Of a stretch of 8,987 bases of DNA, positions 1 through 6,325 are shown piece after piece. The stretch is from Flavobacteriaceae bacterium (GTDB taxonomy: Bacteria > Bacteroidota > Bacteroidia > Flavobacteriales > Flavobacteriaceae): contig JAESTN010000053.1 in assembly GCA_016763595.1 (NCBI GenBank), positions 1 to 8,987 of the forward strand, written 5' to 3'. The notes beneath the pieces are model-generated. The model did not search any database and was not told where the DNA came from. It worked only from the letters and a program-made list of their open reading frames with translations. The stretch's first letter is position 1. The number at the start of each line of letters is the position of its first letter. Both the position numbers and the translations under genes were made by a program.

Positions 1-1286
1 AAAGGATTGAAGAGAATACTACTGCAGCACACATTGTGTTGGAAGATGTGAAATTTGAAAAAATTAGATTCGAAACCATTGTTTCTACTGTTGCTGATCA
101 GATTGCTTTAAGTACTGGTAGTTTGGTAAAAGAATGGACAGAAAATAATAGAAATTATTACCACTATAAATCTAAAAACAAGGTGATGCCTGCAGCGGCT
201 TACTTTTCTGCAAAGTATCAAACAAAGAAAAGCATGCACAAAGGAATTTCAATCGAACAATATTTTGATGCTGATCATCATTTTAATATTGAAGAAATTG
301 AAAACAGTGTGAAAGAAACCTTAGACTATTGTCAAGAAAACTTTGGGGCCTACGCTTTTGATCATGTTAGAATTGCAGAAATTCCTGCACATTGGGGATT
401 TGGAGGCTTTGCACATCCAGGTGTTATAAGTATGGTAGAAGATAGGTTGTACTTATCTGATGTACGCAATAAAGAAACGTTCAATTTGGTAGCAAAAAGA
501 ACCATACATGAAGTTGCTCATCAATGGTGGGGACATACATTAAATGCAAAACCAGTTGCTGGAGGGTCTTTATTTGTTGAAGGATTTGCAAAATATACAG
601 AAGCGGTTGTGTTGGAGAAAATGTATGGAAAAAGGGCGTTGTATGAATTAAGTGACAACACAAGAAGAAGGTATTTTTCTGGAAGGTCTTTTGATGGAGA
701 TATAGAACCAGGAGTTTATATGGTTACAAATCAAGGATATATTTCTTACGGTAAAGCCTTAACTGTAATGCTGGGGTTGAGAGATTTAATTGGAGAAAAG
801 CAGCTAAATAAAGTATTGAAAACGGTTACTGATAGACATCGCGTTATAAATAAATTAGAAGCGAACACCATTGAATTGTTAGAGGAAATCTATAAGGTAA
901 CTCCAGCTGAACAGCATACATTGGTTGATGATTGGGTTAAAAAAGTGATTACTTATGATATCGGGATTGAAGAAAGTAGCTATAAAGAATTAGCAAATGG
1001 GACTTACGAAATAACAGTGAACGTAAAAACAAGACGTTTTGAAACCTTGGATAGTGGCGAAATCAAACAAATATCTATAGATGAACCAATTAAGATAGGC
1101 GTCTTTACAACACATCCATCGTCTGTGAAAGATGACAGTTCTATTCTGTATTACGAATCAAATCAGTTCAATAAAGAAATGACGGAGATTAAAATAATCG
1201 TAAAAGAAAAACCTAGGTATATTTCAATAGATCCATTCGGAACAAGATCTGATGAAAATTTAAGGGATAATATTTCCAGACTATAA
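1..1286 (+). CDS. C-terminal M1 metallopeptidase domain of an ABC permease/aminopeptidase fusion (5' partial)
   Basis: The frame is open to the left edge, so GTG 36 is not a real start and the N-terminus lies outside the window. Residues below are counted from codon 36. A gluzincin zinc site is visible: HEVAH at 158-162 (His158, Glu159, His162), third ligand Glu182 in VEGFAKY, and a candidate catalytic Tyr238 in YISYGKAL. The spacing is HExxH-X19-E, one longer than classical M1. The usual GAMEN exopeptidase motif is absent; HPGVISMVED occupies its place. This pattern, the KVMPAAAYFSAKY segment and the beta-rich tail ending in SIDPFGTRSDEN match, from memory, Bacteroidota and proteobacterial proteins in which an ABC-2-type permease is fused to an M1 peptidase of about 1,200 residues. 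The fusion partner is inferred, since no membrane segments are in view. It is probably anchored in the inner membrane with the peptidase outside the cytoplasm; its substrate is unknown. Confidence 0.85.
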   Translation, partial: RIEENTTAAHIVLEDVKFEKIRFETIVSTVADQIALSTGSLVKEWTENNRNYYHYKSKNKVMPAAAYFSAKYQTKKSMHKGISIEQYFDADHHFNIEEIENSVKETLDYCQENFGAYAFDHVRIAEIPAHWGFGGFAHPGVISMVEDRLYLSDVRNKETFNLVAKRTIHEVAHQWWGHTLNAKPVAGGSLFVEGFAKYTEAVVLEKMYGKRALYELSDNTRRRYFSGRSFDGDIEPGVYMVTNQGYISYGKALTVMLGLRDLIGEKQLNKVLKTVTDRHRVINKLEANTIELLEEIYKVTPAEQHTLVDDWVKKVITYDIGIEESSYKELANGTYEITVNVKTRRFETLDSGEIKQISIDEPIKIGVFTTHPSSVKDDSSILYYESNQFNKEMTEIKIIVKEKPRYISIDPFGTRSDENLRDNISRL

Positions 1287-1291
1287 AGAAC

Positions 1292-1322
1292 AAAAACGCC
1301 TCATTAAATGAGGCGTTTTTTT
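1292..1322 (+). terminator. Intrinsic terminator between convergent genes, probably bidirectional
   Basis: A perfect 13-bp stem has arms 1292-1304 (AAAAACGCCTCAT) and 1308-1320 (ATGAGGCGTTTTT), a 3-nt loop, and a T run that continues to 1322. It begins 5 nt after the peptidase stop codon. The A run on the left arm gives a T run on the minus strand, so it can also end the operon that arrives from the right and stops at 1348. Confidence 0.93.
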
Positions 1323-1347
1323 ATAGTAAAAGATTAATGATGACTGT

Positions 1348-2622
1348 TTAAAACGGATATCTATTTACATTTTTATACTGCCATAACAAATTAACGATAC
1401 TCCATTTTCCGTCTAACTTTGTAAGATGTAAATATTCTACCCAATTGTCTGAATACAATTTAACGGTAGCAATTCTATGATAGATATCTAATATTTTAAT
1501 ATGGTTGCTTGGTTTTGGCGGAAAACGGGCATTCGATTTATTCCAATTTTTCGCATTTTCAATCATACGCTCTTTAGTAAGTGGCGCAGTAACCGCTTCT
1601 TTTCTTAGTGTTCTACTAAAGCCAACAGTAACTTTATTCAGACTATCGTTCATTACCTCTTTCATCAAGTCTGGCTTTAATTCTTGTAGTGCAATTAAAT
1701 AGCCTAAAGAGATTCTTTTAATGGCTATACTATCTTTTTGGGATGCTTTTGCACTGAGTTTTACATATTGATTGTTGGCAATGTCTCTTTCACGTAAAAG
1801 TTTCATATTCGGGTCATAATGTCCTTGTTTGATATAATTTCCAACAGCATCATATTCTTTGGTTCCAATAGAAAGCCCAAATTGATTCATGACCAAGGTA
1901 TTGTTTTCATCATGATAGGTATATTTTACATGGTTTCCATTTTCATCATAGGTATCTTGATAAGAAGCAACACCCACAGAATTATTCGTGATTTTTAAAT
2001 CCTCATTTAAATTGTAATTCGCTTTTGGAGATCCATCTTTTCGCAAGACCATTCCTGTAATTCCAAATTCGAAATAGGTAGAAATATCCTGATGCACTTT
2101 TTGCAGATTGTATCTTTTTTCTATCACCATTTTTCGTTTTTTAAACCAATGGTATTCAGAGATTTTCCAGTTCGATTCCATTGCCTTATTTGCAAGGTCG
2201 AAAAATTCTAATTTTGTATAGATCCCTTTTTTATTTTTAGTAAAAACTTCTTTATATACTTCACGGTAATTGGACATTCTTTTACCCTTTATATCAAAAA
2301 AGGTTCTGGTTTCTTTTTGCTTGTCATGGGTAATTACCACTTTGTAAACCCCAATTGAACCTAAAGAGTGCCTTCTTTCTGTAGAATAATGATTGTTTGT
2401 AATCTCAATCAATTGCTTGTCATCATTGTAGTTGAAAATATAATGAGAGGTGTTGCTAGCCGTGGCTTTATCAATAGGATAAATTCCTGCTAATTGGATG
2501 TAAGGAGATACATGATTGTATCTTAAATGTCTATAATAGTTGGTTGTTGTATTGTTTTGTGCCAATGTAATGCTAGACATACAAAGGGCAATAAGCGATA
2601 TTAATAGTTTTTTGAAATTCAT
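1348..2622 (-). CDS. Secreted protein with C-terminal lumazine-binding-like (NTF2-fold) domain
   Basis: The protein has 424 residues. Residues 1-21 form a typical signal peptide ending LAQ, so it is exported to the periplasm or beyond. Residues 25-290 are rich in beta strands and aromatic residues and hold two spaced YD-repeat-like units, YDENGNHVKYTYHDEN (225-240) and YDAVGNYIKQGHYDPN (258-272 region). These resemble the strands of RHS/YD or MORN-like sheets, but there are too few to call that family. Residues about 296-418 resemble the Lumazine_bd_2 group of the NTF2-like superfamily: a helical start (SLGYLIALQELKPD), then WVEYLHLTKLDGKWSIVN, whose DYLxLxKxDGKWxIVN pattern is the family's best-kept part. 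Function is unknown and no enzymatic residues are evident. ATG 2622 is chosen because the signal peptide begins there. It lies 10 nt after the stop of the DUF6624 gene, so the two are very probably co-transcribed. There is no Shine-Dalgarno, as is usual in this phylum. Confidence 0.85.
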   Translation of the reverse strand: MNFKKLLISLIALCMSSITLAQNNTTTNYYRHLRYNHVSPYIQLAGIYPIDKATASNTSHYIFNYNDDKQLIEITNNHYSTERRHSLGSIGVYKVVITHDKQKETRTFFDIKGKRMSNYREVYKEVFTKNKKGIYTKLEFFDLANKAMESNWKISEYHWFKKRKMVIEKRYNLQKVHQDISTYFEFGITGMVLRKDGSPKANYNLNEDLKITNNSVGVASYQDTYDENGNHVKYTYHDENNTLVMNQFGLSIGTKEYDAVGNYIKQGHYDPNMKLLRERDIANNQYVKLSAKASQKDSIAIKRISLGYLIALQELKPDLMKEVMNDSLNKVTVGFSRTLRKEAVTAPLTKERMIENAKNWNKSNARFPPKPSNHIKILDIYHRIATVKLYSDNWVEYLHLTKLDGKWSIVNLLWQYKNVNRYPF

Positions 2623-2632
2623 TTTTATCTAT

Positions 2633-3631
2633 TTATTTATTGTTCTTTTCGTTTAATGCTTTTTCTCTCGCTTCAATTTTTGGCAATATTTTTAAATAGG
2701 CTCCTACATCCCAAGTAAGATCCCATCGATTTAAATTTTCTTGCATGGAGTTCAACCCCATTTTAGCTCTTCTTTTATCTACATTTTTAGGGTCTTCTAA
2801 TGGCAATACATAAGGATCCTTACTTTCACTACTCATTGCTAACTGCGTTCCGTACACTTGTCTTTTTCCTTGGCCTAAAACCAACCTGTCATAAAACATC
2901 GCGTATTGCCTTTTGGGCAAATTACCACTGTTAACAGCGTTGGTAATTAAGGGTAAATATTTTGTTTGGGTTTTTAAATTTGAGTGTTGAATCACAAGAA
3001 ATAGCGTAGAAGTACCTCGTGCACCAATTTTCTTTTTACTCGGCCATCCTTGGGCATCCAAAATGTTACTAACTTTAACTAAGTTGATAGAATCATTTTT
3101 TAGTATGACTTGCCAAAAAGCACTCATTTCTTTAGAATCTCTCCCGTATTTTTCTTCTTTTGGTCTAATTTGGCTTCTTGTGCTTTGGTCGTCAAAATAG
3201 ATTTTATCTAAAACAGCAACCAATTTTTTATCAAAGTGCTTTTCAATACTAGATTTGTTTTTCTGCATAACAGTAATCAATTGATTCCACCTTTTATCTG
3301 TACGGATATTGATTAAATCTTCATCATTTTTTAGATGATTGATATCATACCAATTTAATTCATTCGCAGCTACAAATAAATGGGTGTATGCACCGTCTGA
3401 ATTGTTTGCTAAAGAATTGATACAAGCTGCATTATATCTATCGTTTAAAGGCGCTTTTGGATTGACTTTAAAAGCCTGTTCATAAATTTTAGCCGCTCCT
3501 GTAAAATCTTTGTCTAAGCATAATTTCCATCCAGCACGTATCAATTCTGAATAGCTTTTTGTATTCGTTTGCGCCTGTAAGTTTGATACACTTAGAATTG
3601 CAAAACAGCATATTAATAAGTAATTTTTCAT
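2633..3631 (-). CDS. Secreted TPR-like protein with DUF6624 domain
   Basis: The protein has 332 residues and is the first gene of a two-gene operon. Residues 1-21 are a signal peptide ending LQAQ. Residues about 27-125 look like TPR helices: AGWKLCLDKDFTGAAKIYEQAF, then RYNAACINSLANNSDGAYTHL, then a KNDEDLINIRTDKRW segment of the type that closes many bacterial TPR proteins. Residues about 135-305 match DUF6624 as I know it: GWPSKKKIGARGTSTLFLVIQHSN-like (195-218), YAMFYDRLVLGQGKRQVYGTQ-like (243-263, the DR...Q.YGTQ core), and PKNVDKRRAKMGL (281-293), where the family usually has a 'VDxRRxxxGL' element. The biochemical role of DUF6624 is unknown. The protein is probably periplasmic or surface-exposed and may act with the NTF2-like product encoded 10 nt downstream. 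Confidence 0.87.
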   Translation of the reverse strand: MKNYLLICCFAILSVSNLQAQTNTKSYSELIRAGWKLCLDKDFTGAAKIYEQAFKVNPKAPLNDRYNAACINSLANNSDGAYTHLFVAANELNWYDINHLKNDEDLINIRTDKRWNQLITVMQKNKSSIEKHFDKKLVAVLDKIYFDDQSTRSQIRPKEEKYGRDSKEMSAFWQVILKNDSINLVKVSNILDAQGWPSKKKIGARGTSTLFLVIQHSNLKTQTKYLPLITNAVNSGNLPKRQYAMFYDRLVLGQGKRQVYGTQLAMSSESKDPYVLPLEDPKNVDKRRAKMGLNSMQENLNRWDLTWDVGAYLKILPKIEAREKALNEKNNK

Positions 3632-3822
3632 GGTTTCGGTTTTAAAATCGATGCAATCTAAAGAAAGAAGTACTTGTTTTATAGTCTAATAGACCTATTG
3701 CAATCAATGGCTCATAGAGAGTTGTTTGCTGAATTCAAAACGATTGGTAGTTGCAAAATGGAAATCTAGCTTCATTTCAGCCCTTTTTGTCTATAATAAT
3801 CAAATGCAATGTGTATTCTTTT

Positions 3823-3830
3823 TAAGTTTG
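3823..3830 (+). promoter_or_regulatory. Candidate Bacteroidota -7 box (TAAGTTTG)
   Basis: This is an exact match to TAnnTTTG, the -7 consensus of the primary sigma factor in Bacteroidota. No TTG element sits at the usual -33 distance, and an 8-base motif with two free positions is expected by chance in AT-rich DNA. If used, the transcript would start near 3838, run into the 3854-3896 hairpin and lead towards the GNAT gene at 3962. Confidence 0.25.
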
Positions 3831-3853
3831 AATTTGTTTAATTGATACCTAAT

Positions 3854-3896
3854 AAAAAGAGCAGAATGTGTAAACCGATGCATTCTGTTTCTTTTT
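3854..3896 (+). terminator. Hairpin with T-rich 3' arm upstream of the GNAT gene
   Basis: The left arm is 3854-3868 (AAAAAGAGCAGAATG) and the right arm is 3881-3896 (CATTCTGTTTCTTTTT). A perfect 7-bp core (CAGAATG/CATTCTG) is extended by a G-T pair, an A-T pair, one bulged T and a G-C pair, then A-T pairs. The loop is 12 nt. It could be an intrinsic terminator, an attenuator in the GNAT leader, or a remnant. The right arm overlaps the copy of the kinase promoter, so part of the symmetry may be incidental. Confidence 0.35.
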
Positions 3897-3958
3897 TAAG
3901 AATTGGCACCCATTTTGTTTAAATTAGCATTCATTGAAAAAAGGATTAAATAAAAATA
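3881..3958 (+). repeat. Direct repeat, copy A: degenerate kinase promoter and start
   Basis: This stretch aligns with 4539-4615 (copy B) at about 59 of 78 positions with one 1-nt gap. The best blocks are TTTCTTTTTT(A)AGAATT (3888-3904 versus 4546-4561) and AAATTAG followed by ATnCAnTGAAAAAnGnATTnAATAAAAATA. At offset 657, TTG 3934 of copy A lies on the kinase ATG 4591. In that frame copy A reads LKKGLNKN against MKNVFNKN of the kinase, then stops at TGA 3973-3975. The homology ends just before the GNAT start codon. It is most easily read as a duplicated kinase 5' end. Confidence 0.6.
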
Positions 3959-3961
3959 GTA

Positions 3962-4474
3962 ATGATAGAAACTGAAAGGCTTATTTTAAAACCGCTGACT
4001 TATGGTCAGTTGGTGAAATATATAAAATGTGACAATTCGTTGGAAGTTGAATTGAATCTAAACGAAACTTCAAGGACGATTTCAGCGGAATTAAAAGAAG
4101 CGTTTGAGCAAACAATTCTTCCAAATGTAGCAGATAAAAGTAAAAACTATTTGTACTCAACACTTTGGACGGCAATCTCGAAAATTGACAACAAGATGAT
4201 AGGTGATTTATGTATTGTTGGAGAACCAAACCCCGATGGAGAAATAGAGATTGGATACGGAGTTTATGATGAATTTCAGAACAAAGGGTTTATGACAGAA
4301 GTTGTACGTGGAATGATTGAATGGGCAAAAACACAGCCTGAAATAAAGGCAATTATTGCTTCTACAGAAAAAATTAATACGGCATCTTTCAAGGTTTTAG
4401 AAAAAAATAATTTCATTAAAATAGGTGAGAAAGGTAGCTTGTTTCATTGGAAATTGGAAATTCACACGAATTAA
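3962..4474 (+). CDS. GNAT-family N-acetyltransferase (RimJ/RimL-like)
   Basis: The protein has 170 residues, a complete GNAT length, and is cytosolic with no signal peptide. It opens with IETERLILKPL, the typical first strand of the Acetyltransf_3 (RimJ/RimL) branch. The acetyl-CoA-binding motif A is at about 96-115: EIGYGVYDEFQNKGFMTEVV, where QNKGF stands for the Q/RxxGxG/A pyrophosphate loop and the second glycine is replaced by Phe110-Met111. Motif B follows as NTASFKVLEKNNF (139-151). It transfers an acetyl group from acetyl-CoA to an amine, but the substrate (ribosomal protein N-terminus, small molecule or toxin) cannot be read from sequence. The gene is monocistronic in appearance and sits between two copies of a repeat derived from the kinase start. 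That suggests it arrived by insertion or that the kinase 5' end was duplicated around it. ATG 3962 is the start, since it begins the conserved ETERL block. Confidence 0.88.
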   Translation: MIETERLILKPLTYGQLVKYIKCDNSLEVELNLNETSRTISAELKEAFEQTILPNVADKSKNYLYSTLWTAISKIDNKMIGDLCIVGEPNPDGEIEIGYGVYDEFQNKGFMTEVVRGMIEWAKTQPEIKAIIASTEKINTASFKVLEKNNFIKIGEKGSLFHWKLEIHTN

Positions 4475-4526
4475 TTTTTTATCCTCTAGAGTCAGACATA
4501 GTACACGCACATCGAAAAAATGATAC

Positions 4527-4555
4527 ACAAGCATGAAACATGTTGTTTCTTTTTT
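4527..4555 (+). terminator. Weak hairpin plus T run after the GNAT gene
   Basis: Two alternative stems precede the T run at 4550-4555. One is ACAAGCATG (4527-4535) with CATGTTGT (4539-4546), with one bulged G. The other is GAAACA (4535-4540) with TGTTTC (4544-4549), with a 3-nt loop and directly abutting six T. The second has terminator geometry but only 6 pairs. It overlaps copy B of the direct repeat and lies in the presumed promoter zone of the kinase. Confidence 0.35.
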
Positions 4556-4615
4556 AGAATTCAAATCTCCTTTGCCAAAATTAGTATGCAATGAAAAACG
4601 TATTTAATAAAAATA
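4539..4615 (+). repeat. Direct repeat, copy B: kinase promoter and first codons
   Basis: This is the presumed parental copy of the repeat at 3881-3958. It contains the leader of the kinase gene, its ATG at 4591 and about eight codons. TTTG (4571-4574) is conserved in both copies and lies about 21 nt after a TTG (4543-4545), so it could be the core of a degenerate -33/-7 promoter. The -7 box reads CTCCTTTG rather than TAnnTTTG. Confidence 0.55.
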
Positions 4616-5403
4616 TTCTTCGAAACCTCATTTTTTGGTTGATCATGTTTAGCTACTTGTTTAGTTCATATTGGTATAGAAATGGTAATAAATGGTATTT
4701 GTTTGAATATATAGGGTTTAAAGTCTCACTTCAGTTTTTGTTGAGTTTAATTATCCTATATTTTTTAATGCCTAAGCTATTGCATAAAAAGAAAAATGCG
4801 CTATTTGTATTGGCAACACTCTTTTTTGTGTATGTGATTCAAACTTTTTATAGCATAGTAAGAATACATTATTTTCAAGTGTACTATCCAGAAATCTATG
4901 ACACGCGTCCACCTTATATTTTATGGGATAGAATGACTTCTTTTATTGCATTTATAAGCAATATAACTTGGGTGGTTTTTCCATCAATAATATTAATAGT
5001 TATAAAGTATTATAGAGATCAGAAAGATCTTGTTGAACTGAAAGAACAAAAGAAAACTACGGAGCTCAACTTGCTGAAGAATCAGTTAAACCCACACTTT
5101 TTATTCAACACATTGAATAATCTATATGCCTTGGCTTTGAAAAAATCTGATAAAACACCAGAGGTAATTGCCAAGCTTGCTGAGATTCTGGATTATATGT
5201 TATACCAATGCAAAGACAATTATGTTTCTATTAGTAAAGAAATAGAACTGTTAGAAAATTACATTGCGTTGGAAAAAGTTAGATATGGAAATAGAGTAGA
5301 AGTAGTTTTCGAAAAAAACATTCAAAATAACGTGAATATTGCGCCATTAATTTTATTGACTTTTGTCGAAAATGCCTTTAAACATGGTGTAAGTCAGGAG
5401 TAA
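4591..5403 (+). CDS. N-terminal fragment of the LytS-type kinase: membrane sensor, H box and N box
   Basis: These 270 residues are what translation from ATG 4591 would make. Four hydrophobic spans are visible, about 13-27, 43-61, 69-90 and 116-140, giving an inner-membrane sensor with little outside loop apart from about 91-115. A short coiled linker (DLVELKEQKKTTELNLLK) leads to the His_kinase domain. The phospho-acceptor is His169 in NQLNPHFLFNTLNN, and the N box is ENAFKHG (260-266). The fragment ends 4 residues later. It could dimerise and sense but lacks the nucleotide-closing G box. ATG 4591 is preferred, as an ATG at 4586 is out of frame and stops two codons later. Confidence 0.72.
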   Translation: MKNVFNKNILRNLIFWLIMFSYLFSSYWYRNGNKWYLFEYIGFKVSLQFLLSLIILYFLMPKLLHKKKNALFVLATLFFVYVIQTFYSIVRIHYFQVYYPEIYDTRPPYILWDRMTSFIAFISNITWVVFPSIILIVIKYYRDQKDLVELKEQKKTTELNLLKNQLNPHFLFNTLNNLYALALKKSDKTPEVIAKLAEILDYMLYQCKDNYVSISKEIELLENYIALEKVRYGNRVEVVFEKNIQNNVNIAPLILLTFVENAFKHGVSQE

Positions 5404-5412
5404 AATAAAGGG

Positions 5413-5643
5413 TTGATTGAATTAAATATTTCAGCAACTGAAAAAGAAATAGTATTTAAATTAATAAACAGCAAGCCAAAATCATTTATGGATACTATTG
5501 GTAGTGATAAGAAATCAATTGGAATGCAAAACACAGAAAAACAATTAGAATTGTTGTATCCGAATGCGTATCAGTTAGAAGTTAATGATACCATTTCAGA
5601 ATATACCTTAGAATTAAAATTACAACTACATGAAAAAGTATAA
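5413..5643 (+). CDS. C-terminal fragment of the LytS-type kinase: G box
   Basis: The first possible start after the stop is TTG 5413, with no Shine-Dalgarno at a usable distance, so separate translation is doubtful. The 76 residues carry the end of the HATPase domain: FKLINSKP strand, then SIGMQNTEKQLELLYP (from about residue 35), the counterpart of GxGLxNxxxRLxLLYP in LytS proteins. The middle of the glycine motif reads G-M-Q-N rather than G-L-x-N, a conservative change. The last 14 nt overlap the response regulator gene (5630-5643). Confidence 0.45.
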   Translation: MIELNISATEKEIVFKLINSKPKSFMDTIGSDKKSIGMQNTEKQLELLYPNAYQLEVNDTISEYTLELKLQLHEKV

Positions 5644-6325
5644 ATGTTTAATTGTTGATGATGAAGAATTGGCAAGAGAGTTAATTGCTACCCATGTAAG
5701 TCAATTGCCAGATTTTGAAATTGTTGCTATTTGTGCTTCTGCAATAGAAGCGAATACTATTTTAAAAAACGAGTCCATAGATTTATTGTTTTTAGACATA
5801 GAAATGCCTGTGTTAAAAGGGACAGATTTTTTAAAGAATTTGGTGCATAAACCGAAGGTAATATTTACAACTGCTCATAGAGAATATGCCATTGAGAGTT
5901 ACGAATTGAATGTGGTAGATTATCTACTTAAACCCATCGTTTTTAATCGTTTTTTTAAGGCCGTTGAAAAGTTTTTAGACACGCAAATTGTGGTAGAAAA
6001 AAACAATAAAACGACAGCGTTAACGCACATTTTTGTTCAAAGCAACAAGAAGAACATCAAAGTGAACTATGATGAAATTTTATACATAGAAAGTATCAAA
6101 GATTATATTAAAATTCATACCATACATTCAAATCTAATTATAAAACACGGAATATCAGCTTTTGAAGAAAAGTTAGACAATCGTTTTTTAAGAGTACACA
6201 GATCATATATAGTCAATTCTCAAAAAGTAACTGCATACACAAAACAAGATATTGAAATTGAAGATATCGAAATTCCTATTGGCGATTTGTATAAAAAAAG
6301 TGCTTTAGAAAAACTAAAGTTTTAA
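5630..6325 (+). CDS. LytTR-family response regulator
   Basis: The protein has 231 residues, the usual length of LytTR regulators. The REC domain (about 4-120) has the acidic pair Asp10-Asp11, phospho-acceptor Asp56 in LFLDIEMP, Thr80/Thr81, and Lys101 in the LLKP motif, so it looks fully competent for phosphorylation. Residues about 132-230 form a LytTR DNA-binding domain: IFVQSNKKNIKVNYDEILYIES, then KLDNRFLRVHRSYIVN, the most conserved part, which in the family contacts paired direct-repeat sites in promoter DNA. Its start codon lies 14 nt inside the kinase frame, so it is translationally coupled to the kinase. The TAA in the kinase may therefore lower its translation as well as remove its phosphate donor. 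Targets are unknown; the peptidase and esterase genes downstream are possible but unproven targets. Confidence 0.93.
   Translation: MKKYKCLIVDDEELARELIATHVSQLPDFEIVAICASAIEANTILKNESIDLLFLDIEMPVLKGTDFLKNLVHKPKVIFTTAHREYAIESYELNVVDYLLKPIVFNRFFKAVEKFLDTQIVVEKNNKTTALTHIFVQSNKKNIKVNYDEILYIESIKDYIKIHTIHSNLIIKHGISAFEEKLDNRFLRVHRSYIVNSQKVTAYTKQDIEIEDIEIPIGDLYKKSALEKLKF

Larger units (their letters stand above)
3632..3961. other. Divergent intergenic region between the DUF6624 operon and the GNAT gene
   Basis: These 330 bases contain no convincing gene. They must hold the minus-strand promoter for the secreted-protein operon, but I found no TAnnTTTG match on that strand; a weak interrupted palindrome (GTCT-AAT-AGAC core, about 3685-3695) is the only symmetry there. 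On the plus strand there is an exact TAnnTTTG box (3823-3830), a hairpin with a T-rich 3' arm (3854-3896), and then 3881-3958, a degenerate copy of the promoter and first codons of the kinase gene at 4591. Confidence 0.6.
4591..5643 (+). pseudogene. LytS-type sensor histidine kinase interrupted by one in-frame stop
   Basis: Read through TAA 5401-5403, the frame gives about 350 residues, the normal length of the Bacteroidota LytS-like kinases (His_kinase + HATPase). Both parts are in the same frame with no indel. The stop falls directly after the N box and before the G box, where homologues continue ...HGxSxExxKGxIxI...; here the codons after the stop are AAT AAA GGG TTG ATT GAA, fitting NKGLIE. 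So a single-base change of a sense codon (AAA, CAA, GAA, TCA, TTA, TAC or TAT) explains it. The rest of the frame and the overlap with the regulator gene are intact, so the mutation looks recent, or it is a base-call error, or the stop is sometimes read through. Without the G box the protein cannot bind ATP normally. The cognate regulator starts at 5630. Confidence 0.8.

Noticed and set aside
225..272. Calling the YD-like units of the 1348-2622 protein (residues 225-272) an RHS toxin-type repeat array
   Set aside because: Only two loosely similar units are present, with no RHS core or toxin domain, so the resemblance is noted but not used as a family assignment. The coordinates given here are residue numbers.
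481..663. Minus-strand open frame of 60 codons inside the M1 domain gene
   Set aside because: It is the antisense shadow of the conserved zinc-site region and has no protein-like features of its own.
3685..3695. Short interrupted palindrome (GTCT-AAT-AGAC) upstream of the DUF6624 operon
   Set aside because: Only four pairs are perfect, and such symmetry is common by chance; no second copy was seen.
3962..4474. Possibility that the GNAT gene is an integron cassette
   Set aside because: GNAT genes are common cassette cargo, but there is no attC-like structure with conserved R/L boxes at its ends and no integrase in the window; the flanks instead match the kinase start.
3981..4591. Two minus-strand open frames opposite the GNAT gene and the gap after it
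   Set aside because: Neither resembles a known protein; one lies wholly inside the GNAT gene and the other overlaps its 3' end and the kinase leader, which other evidence explains.
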